From: Xestospongia bergquistia
Taxonomy: Eukaryota; Porifera; Demospongiae; Haplosclerida; Petrosiidae
Length of the DNA: 64,000 nt
Assembly (NCBI GenBank): GCA_963965975.1
Contig: OZ014411.1
Coordinates: 14,028,501-14,092,500, forward strand
Direction of reading: 5' to 3'
Below are positions 36,838 to 49,709 of the stretch, one piece after another; the first letter of the stretch is position 1, and the number at the start of each line of letters is the position of its first letter. The position numbers were made by a program, and so were the translations under genes. Below the pieces are notes generated by a model that saw only the letters and a list, made by a program, of their open reading frames with translations, was not told the origin of the DNA and did no database searches.

Positions 36838-39800
36838 ATGAAACCATTAAAGTTAGTAACTGTCCAGAGAATAAACAATTTGATCTTACTTGTTTATTTA
36901 ATTAGAACATTTTGTATATTGCAAGATGTTGTAAAGAATGGGGTCTACTATTGAAACAATGGAATATCAATAACTTTGCTCAAAAATTATTGGAAGAGGC
37001 AGTGACAAAGTTCTGTTTACTATACTCATACTTTCCAGACGCTTTAGTTGGCAAAAGAATAAATGCTCTCATTGAAGCTATTGATGTTGCTGTTAAGTAT
37101 GGTGAGTTATTTTGGATTTCCAACCACATCACAATGCTATTTATTTATTCTAGAATGCACTTTTCTTCTTCCTGTAATATCTCCGGGTGTCACAGCTGAA
37201 CTGTTGGTAACTGTGTTAACAGTTTTCCCATATCTATACACAAAAGAGAAAGTGCTACAGTATCTTATTACTAAAGTTCAGTCTCCATTAGAGTTACTAT
37301 GTGATCAGAAAGTATCTTCGCCTGCTGTATACAGAGTTCTTCTTTGCAAGACTGGTTTACATACTACATCTGATTTGTTGAAAAAATTTATTATATCATT
37401 TGAAGATGAACATATCGAAACATTTTTGATTTTATTTAAATGTGGACAGTCAGTATCTTGTGAGACACTGGTCAAGTTTGCAGTTGAGAACAGTAAACCA
37501 CAAATTGCATCTATCATTATGTGCAAACTGAAATCACAAAAGTGTTACGACTTTTTGAAGAAAGTAGTGAAGCAGTTTGATGATAAGCTAATGGCAACAT
37601 TTGTGTTGAAATGTAGTCCAAAGATGAGAAGAGATTTGATCAAAATTGTTCTTTTTTCTACTGAGAACTTCAAGAAGCGAAAAGATATCATAAGCATGGT
37701 TTTAAAATCAGGTCCAATTGATACAGATGATCCAATAGATTTTGTAGATGTTTTACGTCAATCTATGGAATTTCTTCTTTCTGACCTGAACATTTTAGAA
37801 ACTTTGTTTAAAATCGGCTTTAGCTTTGGAAAATCTTCTAAAGGTTTGACAAAGTTGATTCTGAAGAAACGAGATCGACTAGAAAAACGTATTTCTATAT
37901 TGTGTATTCTACTTGAGAATAAAGTAGATATTGATGACTTGTCTATTGCTTATAGCTCTAATCAACCTGATAAACCAGGTACTCCACTTCATGCAGCCAT
38001 AGAATTGGCTGTTGAAACTGGTTAGTTTAATTAGTTACAATAACAATAAATTACTTCTAATTATTTTTGTAGGCAACACTTATATTGTATCCCTTGTTTG
38101 TAAGCTTCAAAATGATAATAGCTCAGTTTGTGATGCATCAGGTGCTTCCCCTCTTCATTTTATTGCCAAACAAAGTTTGAATAATGTCACTGTGGAAGTA
38201 TGTCGTATTATTTGTACAGAAACCAGCATTAACCCATTATTAAAAGATAACAAGGGAAAAACTGCTCTAGATTACTGCTGTGGCCCAAATGATGAGCGAA
38301 TGCAAATTCTCAAGGAGGCAGAGAAGTCTTATGATGTCGTAAACACTTCATTACCAATGTTGAATGCAGTTCATTCATTAGTACAAAGTCCTGAAAGTAT
38401 CCATGGTCATGAAAACAGTACTGAAATTGTAGCACAGGTTTGTACAGCAAGTGAACACAATACTAGTGATGCTGTAGCTACAAGAGACACTAACATTCAT
38501 CTAGAAAGTGTACAGAAGTCTTATTCACTTGAAGACTTACCTGATCTCCTAGTCTATATTTTAAGTCAAGATAGTCTGTACTTCTCATTTAAAAAAGACT
38601 TCATTTGTCTTTTAGCGATCATAATGATCAAGAAGAAGAAAACACTGTGTTAGATGACAGGGATACAGAAGTACCAGAAACCAACAAAGCAATTGCTGAT
38701 CAATACGATGTCTTTTATTCACCGCTAGCAAAAAAATTTCTCCAGTCTGCTAATAAACTTGTTCCAAAAACTCTAAAAATTATTGAAAGGCTTGCATGTG
38801 GAGAGTCACCTCATAACTTGTCAAAAAAATTAGTGGGACCAAAAGAAAGTATTTATGAAGCCAAACTTGATGAAGCCAAAAGAATTCTTTGGTGTAAAGT
38901 TATTGCATACTCTCCATTGAAGAAATGTCACTGCAGAGTTATCATCATTTTAGACATTGTTCTTGATCACGACAAAATTTCAAAAGCTGCTCAAAATGCT
39001 GACAAATGGATTCAACAAGGCAGAATAGAAGGAGGCACTTATTCTGTGAAGCTTACAGCAAAAGGTTGTAAAGGAAGCCCATCCTACTACGAGTTTATTC
39101 CTGAAAACTTAGAAGATCCTAAAGCAAAAGAAGTACCATATATGATGAGAGATGAATATGGAGCTGTTCCTATGTATTCCTTACCTGAATATGTATTAAA
39201 GAGTATACATCAAATGCCAAAAGAAGGTATTAAACGTTTTGGATTACCCCTTCGTCCATCTCATGAAGAACATGAAATAATTGATTTGCTTATTGAAGAA
39301 AAAAACATCGTGAATATGTCATATCATGTAAAAACTCTATTAGTTGTTGGTAGAAGTGGAACTGGTAAAACCACATGTTGTCTTATGCGTCTTTGGGAGG
39401 AGTTCCTACACTATTGGGAAATCGTTAATGATCACAAGCACCCAATTATTCCTCAAGTAACAATCACTTCTAAAGTGCATCAAGAGACGGACCATAGTGA
39501 GGAAGCAAAACCATCTACACAGCCTGGGGCTGCAATTGAAGAACCAGTTTTATTACAAGATAAATGCAGCAGAGATTCTGGAGTTGCCACCATTGCTTTA
39601 GAAGAGATAGTCCCTATAACTGAGTCCTCTAATGAAGTATGTAATCACATTCATCAAGTGTTTGTAACCAAGAATCCATATTTGACTCAAGAAGTAAAAC
39701 GTAGATTCTATGATTTTGTGTCTGGTCATGACAAGTTGCAAGATCATTTGTCCTATGAGTCTAAACCACTCCCACTTTCCCTTAAAGATGTGGATGAACT

Positions 39801-42800
39801 TCACTATCCTCTTTTCCTTACATCCAGAGAACTTCTCATTTTAATTGATGGCACTTTAGATGGTGAGAAGTTTTTTCGTAGAAAGCAGGATGGCAAGTTA
39901 GTAGACAAAATTTACAACTCAGAGTTACCTTTTGATGACATTGAATTTGGAGATGTGACATTTGAAGATGTAGATGATGAAGATGAAGATGATGATTATG
40001 ACAATGATTATAATGAGAATATTGAACATGGTGATGAACATCGTGATGACACCGGTTATCAAATGATAGAAGTTACTTCATCTTACTTTAAAAAGGTCAT
40101 TTGGCCTGTGATTTCAAAGGGAGATGACAAAGCCAAGTCAATCGATCCTATACTTGTTTGGCAGGAAATTAAGTCCTTCATCAAGGGGTCTGTGCAAGCA
40201 TTGAAGTCAGAAGGTGGATATTTATCTCTGGTTGACTACAAGAAGGTTGGAAAGAGCAAAGCACCAAATTTCTTTGAATGGAGGGAAATAATTTATGATC
40301 TTTTTCTCAAGTATCATAAGTATTGTCATTCACCAGTGCAGTCTGGGGAGAGATTATTTGATGAAGGTGATCTGTTATTTAATCTTCATAACCGTCTTGA
40401 AAATGAACCTGCATTCCCTTGGGTAGTACATAATTTTTACATCGATGAAGTACAAGATTTTACAGAAGCAGAGTTGTATCATTTGCTTAGTTGCTCCCAG
40501 TGTCCAAATGGTAACTTTCTTTGTGGTGACTCTGCACAAAGTATAATGCGAGGGGTTTCATTTAGGTTTACAGATGTCCGCTCTCTTTTTCATGAGCTCA
40601 AAACGAACTTAAAAGTTGCTATTAACATTCCCAATGAGCCATATTATCTCACAATTAATTACAGGGCACATGCTGGAATTCTCAGAGTTTCTGACAGTGT
40701 AATTGAGCTTCTTAGACGTTTCTTCCAAGAATCATTTGATGCTATACCTGAAATATCACGAACTTGTTATGGAGATAATGTTCAAAAGCCATTCATTGTA
40801 TACTATGATGATCCTGAACAGTTGCCATATATTTTGTCTGGACATCAACATAAAATGCGAGAAATTGATTTTGGAGCTCATCAAGCCATAATTGTACCAT
40901 CAGAGGAAGTCAAGAAGAAATTACCCAAATCTCTACAGGGTGCAATAGTATTAACAGTGCTTGAAGCAAAAGGTCTTGAATTCAATGATGTATTGTTGTT
41001 CAACTTCTTTTCAGGTTCAAATGTAAGTAAAAGATTATAACTAGATACTACTGGCATTTCAAATAATAATTACACATAATCTAAGCATTTTTAATTACTT
41101 TTCTTTATAATAGGTTTCCCAAAAGAGCTGGGAACTAGTAAACGCTTACACATGTGTAGAAGTCACAAATTCTCTTGAGAAAAAAAGACCAAAATATGAG
41201 CACGATCTCAAAAAATTCGATGAAGTTCAACATAAAAGTCTCAATACTGATTTAAAATATTTATATACTGCCATCACTCGAGCAAAACGAAATTTATGGA
41301 TCTGTGATCAAGGCAGTTCAAGTAGTACTGACCAGATACGTCCTATGTACAATTTCTGGTTGACTAAGTCTCTTGTCAAAGAAGTTACACTAGAAGACTC
41401 TGGTGAGTCATTTCAATCAACTGCTAGTACACCAGAAGATTGGAAGAAAGCAGGAGATTATCTTTTAGCTAAACATTTATGAGAACAGGCTGAAAAATGT
41501 TACAGAAAAGCCAACTCAGAAGCTCGTGTCAATGAAGTGCATGCCTATGTTGAACTAGTCAAGAAAAATTATAAGGAGGCAGCAAAATATTTTCTGATAG
41601 CTGATAAATGTGAGCATGAAAGAAGACTACTAACTAAGACAGCTCGTTGCTTAAAGGCTGGAAAACTGTACTCTGAATCAGCACAACTATTTGAAAAGCT
41701 AGGCAAAGTAAGTTTTTCTATTATGACTGACTACATTCATGACATAACTTAGCAAGTCTTAGTACTTGACATAGTCTGTATGTTTTCATTCATAGTCTTT
41801 CTTTTGTTTTTTCACAGATCAAACAAGCTAGTGATGCATATCTACATGCAAAAGATCCTGAAAATTTCATTAGAGTCTGTGAATTAAAGCAAATGTACAG
41901 CCGGGTAATCAATGGGTTACGTTTTTGTGGGTACAAAATTAAAGCTTTAGAGAAAGCTGTGGAATATGGAGATAAGCTTAACTTGAGGGGCTTTCAAATC
42001 AATAAATTTGCTTATGAGTGTGTTAAACATTACACAACTTCTGGGGATAGAGATGCAGTAAAAGTAGCTGTTAACCATCTAGATGATAGCTTCCTTAAAA
42101 TCAAGTATTTGGGATTAAATGGTTTCTATGAAGATATTTTACCCATACAAGTTGAATTAAAGAATTATGAGGATGCATTTCTACTTGTTTTTCATCATGG
42201 GTTTTATAGACGTGGAATAGAAATTGCAGAAGAATGTGGAAAGAAAAAGCAACTGTTTCAATTTTGTTGTGTCAAATTTATGCTCAATTAAAACAAGAAG
42301 AATTCACTGATGATATAATGAGTACATTGACAACTATGCAGAATAATTGTTATGATTTTCTATTTATAGTAGCCCAGACATTTTTGCTTCAGGGAAAGGT
42401 CTATCAAGATGCTCAAGCATGCCGAAAAGCAAAGGAACTATTTCAAGAATTATTGGATAAAAAACTAAAAGTAGAATCTGGTTTACTAGAGACTGTTAAT
42501 ATTCTTCTGAAAATGGAAGACTGTAAAATATCTCCAAATGAAGTGTTAGCGTACTGCTTAAAGGCGTTGCGATTGTCTAGAGCATTTTGCAAAAAATCTC
42601 AAGATTTGACAGATGACGAGAATAGCCAGATCAGTTATTGTTTTAAGTTAAATCAAGTGCAAAAGCTAATTAATGGTCGCTATTTAATTCCACCTTACCA
42701 GGGTTATTGGCTTGAGCTTCCATCATCTGAAGTCTTCATTGAGCTGAATGAAGAAGAATTGTATGCTCATTGTGAAAAGCATTTCTCGCAATATTGTATG

Positions 42801-44869
42801 GAATGGTTGCAATCCAGTCGAGCCATAGCTAAATCTTTGTCAGAGTTCAGGCTTCATGAGAAAGTTCTGCAACAAGGTTTAATTCCACGGAGTGGGCAAA
42901 TACCTTTTACTGAGTATCTCCAGACACTTAGTGTTATTGTAGAATTAAATGAATTTTTGAATTGTTACCCAGATTCCAGGAAAATTTTAGTTAATCTTTT
43001 CTCTCCACTGAGTGTCATTCACAATCATGCTTGGAACAAACATCATCTTCTTTCACTTCAAAATCTCACTGCTATTAATTATATGTTGAAGATGGAATGT
43101 ACTAGTATGCTCCAGAATCCAGCAACAATAGTGTCTCTGGACAATTTGATAAAAACATGGAGACTATGTTTGATAGCTTACAGTAACACCAAAATGTTAT
43201 ATGAACAACTATCATCTTCACTTCAATCACCACATTTTGTGACTAGTATAAATAGCAGAAACCAACGACACATTTTTTTCTATTGGATTAGATCTTGCAA
43301 TGGAATTGCTTTTGAAGGTAATGTCTTGAAAGCTATAGAAATGGTTTATAAGAAGATGCTTACATCAGTAGCCTTTTCAGAGGAAGTACGAGATACCATT
43401 TCTGATGATAATCTTCTGTATATTGTTATTGTTCAGAGTACTGCCTTATTATATCTTGCTTCTCTTGCATGGAAGAAACAATTCTTTATCCCTAAAATAT
43501 TTAAGCATGTTATATTTACTTTTGATTTATTGAACAATCAAGGTAAATCTTTTTCCCTTATAAAGGCATGTGTAGAAGAAGCTCAACAGAATAAAAGTGA
43601 TTTATCTAGATTAGGTCGCTATGCTTTACATCTTTTACAGCAAATTTTGAATTTTTACTTGGGCAACTTAACAGTGGTTGTAATATTTTGGATCGGGCAG
43701 TAAACAGTGATAATGAAATAGTATCAAGGTACTACATTGTTTTAATCTTAACAGCAACTGCAAACCTTTACATAGCTAGACCTAACCTTGAAAATGAGCC
43801 TGTTCACAAATGTTTGGTTTTGTTACAAACCAAAATGGACAGTTTACAGAGTCTTACAAGAAAGCCAAATTATGCCAACTATGTCTATAGTACACTTACT
43901 TCAATTTCACATGTTCCACAATTGTTTGTAATGTCACGCACATTATTGGAAAAAATGAAAAACTCAGAAATGTGCCAAATTTTTCCATCTCATGATTTGA
44001 ACTATTTGTATGTTCAGCAACTTGACGATGTACCCATGTTGCCAAACATTCCATTGAAACCAGTACAAGTAGATTATAATTTGTTTAAAACATCTCAAAT
44101 TGTATTAAAGAAGGAAAAAGGAGAGCAAGAAGGAAAAGTTGAAAGAGAAGAACAAGGAGAAGACAAAAAGGATGAAAAGAAAGGAGATGAGCCACAAGGA
44201 GGTGGACATGAAGAAGAAGAAGAGGAAGAAGAAGAGGAGGAAGCAGTTGCATATCCTCCACAATTTAATGAAGGAAATGACATACTAGTCAAATTGAAAG
44301 AAAACAAGATTGAAAACAATTTCTGTAGGATATGTAAAGTTAGTATTTCAAGCAAAATAAGTGGAAAATCTGAGACACAAGCTGCTCAAGGTGACTTTGA
44401 ACGGCAAGATAGCAGCAATGAAAGTGAATATGATAATCACATCAATAGTTCAGATCACAAAGAAAAAAGACATCACTATGAAGACTACAAGAAAAGTCAA
44501 CAAAAATGTACTGATCTCAAATTGAAGGCAGTAAATTTGATTGAAGGTTTGAAAAAGCTGCCATCATTGTCACCTAATGACGATAGTACAATCACAGCCT
44601 GTGAATTACAATTAGCAACTATACATCAAGAGGTTGATATAATTGTCACAAGTGGATTTACTTGGGATAAAATGTCAACAGATTTGACTTATCAATGTGA
44701 AATGTTTGAAAAAATTGTTCAGAAATTACAAGGGATTACTAGCTGTCAAGATGAAAGAAAAGATAGACTTGATCTACCTGAAATGGGAGATTTGACAGAA
44801 GAAGAAGACATTGATGAAATTCTTCCTGATACCACGCTAAGAAAAAAGCAAAGAAACAAAAACAAGTAG
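36838..44869 (+). pseudogene. TRANK1-like: TRANK1-like copy 3, four disabling lesions, mosaic divergence
   Basis: Exons: 36838-36855, 36906-37101, 37154-38020, 38073-41022, 41114-41707, 41818-44869. Lesions: six A instead of seven at 38591-38596 (frame lost, stop at 38651-38653); TTG TGG changed to TTA TGA (stop 41480-41482) in the TPR region; one T lost at 42262-42265; one T lost at 43652-43656. Walker A, DEVQD and motif VI remain readable. Most of the gene is nearly identical to copies 1-2, but about 41140-41260, 42300-42980 and 44100-44870 are clearly diverged. Unless these are sequencing errors it is a pseudogene. Confidence 0.85.
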
Positions 44870-45699
44870 ATATTGTATTCATTAGTTAGTAGAGTATAAA
44901 CTTTAATAAATTGAATAATTCATATTTTTATATTTCATACAAATTTTATATATAGCTGGTTTATACAATTTACTTCCAATTTTTCTGTCTAAGATAGTCA
45001 AGATGTTATTAATTATTATTTTGCCTCCTTATTTTGATTTTAACACAACAACAACAACAACAGCTGCAAACCACTATGTAACTAGATAATCTAACCTTTG
45101 AAAGTGACAATTAGCCATTCCATTACATATGTTTTATTTGTTACATAAGAAAGACATAATGTGACAAAAATATAAATTATTCTACTATGTCTCGGTATTA
45201 TGTACTTGATGTTCTTTGATTATTTTAATTGCACAGAACTTACTGCTAATAACAAGGAAATATTTTAAATTTGTCCTTTTTTTGAAATTTGATTTATCTA
45301 ATAAAAATAGAATACTTATGATATCATGTCAATGTAAGGATGAGTGGCTGTTGTTTGCTTTGGAGGTGCAACTTATCTATTAGTCAAATGTTTATTAAGG
45401 GGTGGGCACTAATGATGGGCTTGTGCCTTGTGATAATTGTTCATGAATAAATTAAAATTTTTGGCTCGCATGTTGAAAGTTAAGATAATGTATTGTTTAT
45501 TTTGTAAGACATCGTCCTCATTTTGTATATGAAGGAAGAATGAAAAATTTAATTTTTATACTATATTATGTGTCCATATACCAGTATGTGTGTGTATACA
45601 GTTGTTTCTAAGACTATTTTTAAGGCAGTGTACATGTAATCCTATAACATTACATATGGTTACAAGTATAATATTACGAATACATGAATTCTATAATAT

Positions 45700-46230
45700 T
45701 ACATGTACATGTAATATATTGTGGTCATTGTATAGTTTCAACTTGCTAGAGTTACCCATAATTGAAATAAAATAGCTGTAATAATAGTAAATTTTCAGAG
45801 CACGTGAGACAAGATATCATTGAGCAATTGATAAGTGAATAAGAAATATGTAAGTTTATATCAATATGCAGTCTTATGAGTATAAGCTGAATTCATGTAT
45901 GTGTTTATAGCATGCTATATTTACTATAACACACATCTTTGTAAAATAATTATGGTTTATATGCATGTTTGTTAAGAAAACAAGTTCCTTAAAAAAACAC
46001 CATGTAGTCTGCATTATATCGTGATGTATAGGTTGGACTAAGAGATAGAATGCAATGTTTCTGAAATGTATAATACATGGAATGAGCCCTGTAAGCACTT
46101 GATAATTTCTTGAAGGAAGCGTATACCCAATATATATAGTATCCAAGTAAGAGAGAATTTTAGCATCAAGAAACTACTTGTACTAACTAGTATGTCTTTG
46201 GAGCATTAAACAACACAAGAAGCTAACAAT
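45700..46230 (+). pseudogene. Remnant of a fourth array unit (TMED exon 4 and leader region)
   Basis: GAGTTACCCATAATTGA and TTTTCAGAGCACGTGAGACA match TMED exon 4. Next come TTATGAGTATAAGCTGAATT and the leader-exon block with GGTTGGACTAAGAG and CCAAGTAAGAGAGAAT. Homology ends just before where a TRANK1-like start would lie. The exon is truncated and non-coding. Confidence 0.65.
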
Positions 46231-46577
46231 AAGATGACTCATTTGTAGTAGAAAACCTTGGACTATATCCCTCATTGTTCTTATTAGTGAATAAACCTTA
46301 ATCCCATTTTCTAAATTGTGCTATATCTAGTTAAAGTATAAAGGTAAAATTGGATATATAATATTAAAACCAGAGATAAATTGTGATATACAATACGTCT
46401 AAGACCTATAATCATCTGTAACTTGTTTTAATCAATCTTTAGACCTATACTATATATAAATGGTTTTTAATATGTCTATATAGCTAGTTTACTTGTACTA
46501 CTTTAATTGAACTAGATATTATACATTCTACTTTCTATAACTAAATGACTAGTATTCATGTACAATTACACTCTATT

Positions 46578-46620
46578 CAGTGGAGTAGGATGCTGTATTT
46601 TTTCAGTGGAGTAGGAAGCT
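46578..46620. repeat. Doubled hAT-type terminal sequence
   Basis: CAGTGGAGTAGGA occurs at 46578 and again at 46604, 26 bp apart. This suggests one element inserted next to or into the end of another, or a local duplication. Confidence 0.5.
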
Positions 46621-48392
46621 ATATAATTTTTATGGCCCCCCCAAAGTGAAATATATTTCACTTTGGGGGGCCATAAAAAATTACTATAATACATGCATGT
46701 CTGTGCTTTCAACTAGTTTGCCATAATTTATTTTAAAAAAATAAATCAGAAATTGAATCTTCCAAAAAAAACTTTTCTTCTGACATTTCTTTCAATGAAA
46801 TTTTGAGCTATCTCTGTAAACTCAAATTTGTCAGTCTTGTCACAATGAATATGTAAAATCATGTAATGGTTCAAATGGTGCTGACTCATAGAATTCTGTA
46901 AATATGTCTTTATACGTTTCAGGGTGGAAAACCTCTTTCTGCAGTTGCTGTTGTGACTGGTATTAAGATCAACAAGAGCTTGTGTATTTCAGACAGTTAA
47001 GACTGGATTGTTCATTGAAAATATCACAAATGGTTTGTACTTTGGTAACTTTTTGAATATGAATGTCATGTAATGGTACAGCTTTTATGGCAGTGTTTAC
47101 AGCTTTTAGCTTCTGAGCTTTTCAAAGTCAATATCAGATTCATATATTGTGCATACTTCCTGAGGAATCAGAACTTCCTTGCCATTAGCACTTTCAACAA
47201 GCAAATGTTTGACCTTTCTAACAAGTAAAAAGCTTTCTTGCTTAAAACGATTCTCTAAAACTCCTATGATATTGTCAATTGCTTGAAAGTACTCCTTTTT
47301 ATAGAACTCTTCTATGGAGTTATATACATACTGAGGAGTACCATCATCAACTAATCGTGGTAGTCGTCTCTGACGTGGAAGAACAGGTGGGTCACACATT
47401 CCTATAATGCTTCTTCCTTTACTGAATCAAAAAGCTTTTGAAAGCTGCTGTCTGTTCTCAATTTCTGAATAGCTTGAAGGCACATATCTACAATGAAATA
47501 ACTATCTGCTATGGTAGTTTCTTTTTTTTTGTAAATGTATAGACATTTGTTCAATAATACTAAACACTAAGATAGAAAACTTAAGACAAAAATATATTGA
47601 AAAACGATCCATTAATGCCAACATACAATTAGCTTTTCGTGAGCAGTCATCCAGAACCATGTGATGAGGCTTCCATTCCAAAAGCAGGATCAGGCTTTGT
47701 GCCAACTCTCACTTGTAAGTTACTCGCTGCTATTTTTACAATAATAGCAAAATACTTTAAAGCTTGAGCAACATAAGTGAGTCCATGGAAACTGGTTGTA
47801 CCAAGAGGATAAAAAGCACCTCTTATGGGGATTTTTACCTGATCTGTACAACCTTTTGGTCTTCTTCAATACTATAGGATCTGTTGTTTGAGACATTTGA
47901 TCAGTAGAATAACATGGCTTATTGCATCTATTTCTGCCTTGAATAAGAAATGAATCTGAAGTTGTACTAATGTTATCAGGACTGAGATTGGAGGAAATTA
48001 AGTCATCATGATCATCTTCATCATAGGAGCTTGTACTGCACTCAACATCTGAGTCAACTATAATGATGTAAATACATGTAGTCACTTCTAGTTTAATATA
48101 ATTTATTATTAATACTTACATTCAACTTGTGTTCTTTTAGGAAAAAAGGAAAGAATATTAAACTGCTCAGATACCTTTCTTTTGGACATTCCAGAGAAAA
48201 TACTAAAATTCACTGAATCATGTACTCAGTGCAGCTGGAAAATGTATCACTTTATGGTTCACTGAGCAAATAAAATAATCATTATGTGCATATTTTATTT
48301 GGGGGGGGGGAGGGGCCAGGCTCCCCCTGGAATATTTTTGGGGGCCACTGGGCCCCCTGGCCCCCCTGGCCCCCCCTGTTCCTACTCATATG
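46604..48392 (-). mobile_element. Decayed hAT transposon with TTF-type zinc finger
   Basis: Left end CAGTGGAGTAGGAAGC; right end CTGTTCCTACTCATATG is its degenerate inverted counterpart. On the minus strand, 47720-48085 includes a TTF-like stretch (SSWYNQFPWTHLC...VFCYYCK). 47106-47399 reads as a catalytic-domain fragment (YKKEYFQAIDNIIGVLENRF). About 46750-46960 reads RFSTLKRIKTYLQNSMSQHH and on to LHIHCDKTD, the hAT dimerisation domain. The frames are broken by several stops and shifts. The family resembles the ZMYM1/DUF4371 branch. Low-complexity G/C runs occupy the right end (48301-48377). Confidence 0.8.
46625..46682. repeat. Near-perfect 58-bp foldback
   Basis: AATTTTTATGGCCCCCCC AAAGTGAAAT is followed directly by its reverse complement, centred on ATAT at about 46652. 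It lies just inside the left end of the hAT element. Confidence 0.8.
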
Positions 48393-48660
48393 AGCCAAGA
48401 TGTATCATCAAAGTGAGTGAAATTTCCTCTTAAAAGTGCTTCTCAGAAAATTCATACACTGTCAATTAATCAAACAAATGGCAATCCAAAACAATCAATA
48501 TAAAAGTAACATCAACAGATCTTTAAATTTTCTTCTGGAGACGTGTTATTTAGATTTATAACGACTTCTCTTCCTGTTAACTTTCAAACACCTATAATTA
48601 TTAGAAGGTGTTGTTTGTGTGAGTCAAAGTCTCAAACTTACCAACGTGGTTTCAAAAGCA

Positions 48661-49709
48661 ATGGATGGTGATTTATATGACAATTTTAATAATAACATAG
48701 GACTAGAGCTAGGCAGTAACAAGAGTGATGATGAGGACAAGAGAGGGAACATTCTGACGGAATGGTAAGGTTTTCTTGTAATAACATATGATCTTGTATA
48801 AGATGAATTAGATGAGAGAAAAGATGGCAAAGTTATGGAAACTGAGAAGATGCTCTTGATTTCCTGAGACCTGAAGAAGTGTACGGATCTGATGTTAAGG
48901 TAAGCATTAATTAGACTATTGCCTTATTTGGACATATTTTAGATGATAATACAAGAAGATACTCAACCACTTACTGGTTAGTTTATGTTTGTTACTATAG
49001 TAACCTGACCGCACCTCCTTTAGAACCCTCCTGTTAAAAAGTGAATTTTTTTTACCAAGAGATGGAGTTAACATGTAGTAACAACATACAAAATAAATTG
49101 AGTTAAACAGGTTTGCAAATAATCTCTAACTTGTCTGACAGGTTTTAGTTGATATAATTGATAGTCCAGAGTTAATTCAAAATGTGTCTATTATAAGACA
49201 TCATCATTACAAGGTAAGTGTTACATGTCAATATGTACATGTTTAAATGTTTTGTTTATTGACAAGGTTTTATTTCTAATGTGTTTGTAGGAGGCAATAA
49301 AAATATGAGTTGTATAATTATATTGATAATTAAAGGAGTTTGTAGCATTGTGATTAGTTGAGATACACTGTTCACAATACAAGAGGTTAGTATTTCAGAT
49401 ACCACCCCCTCAATAATTAACATATAAATTCTAGCATGGAGTTAGTATAAAGTGTGTGCCCCTCTCATTAGTTCCACTTGATTCTAAAGACAAGTCATGT
49501 CTCATCAATGTATATGACACTCCAGGTCAGTAGGTGTGGTTATTTATATAATCATGTCATGGTCAATATAATGCTCTCTAACTATGTGATGATCTACAAT
49601 TAATGCTAATATTAATATCAACAGATTAATTATCACTGTATTAATTTGTATTTACATGTCATAGTCACCTGATGAACACGTTAATGTAAAAGTCACATGA
49701 CTTGTCATG
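48661..49709 (+). pseudogene. EFTUD2-like: U5 snRNP GTPase (EFTUD2/Snu114) 5' part, decayed copy A
   Basis: Exon-like pieces in order: 48661-48767 (MDGDLYDNFNNNIGLELGS then an acidic stretch, like the family start MDTDLYDEFGNYIG); about 48860-48899 (EEVYGSDVK); 48950-48979 (IIQEDTQPLT); 49142-49213 (VLVDIIDSPELIQNV); 49435-49525 (GVSIKCVPLSLVPLDSKDKS through YDTPG, the GTPase G3 motif). Homology to copy B stops at about 49709, before the next exon. The second piece is internally deleted and frames do not join. The G1 P-loop exon (HHGKT) is not found. The protein remodels RNA helices in the spliceosome. Confidence 0.75.

Larger units (their letters stand above)
34828..46230. repeat. Segmental duplication unit 3 plus truncated unit 4
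   Basis: It is collinear with units 1 and 2 through TRANK1-like copy 3. The 3' flank is more diverged and runs straight into a fourth, partly deleted unit start (about 45700-46230) instead of the 1.8 kb found after copies 1 and 2. Confidence 0.75.

Noticed and set aside
49435-49525. AIG1/GIMAP or septin GTPase
   Set aside because: DTPG alone would allow it, but the flanking GVSIK, LVPLDSKDKS and, in copy B, HVNFSDEV and [11 protein letters not shown] fix it as the EFTUD2/Snu114 family.
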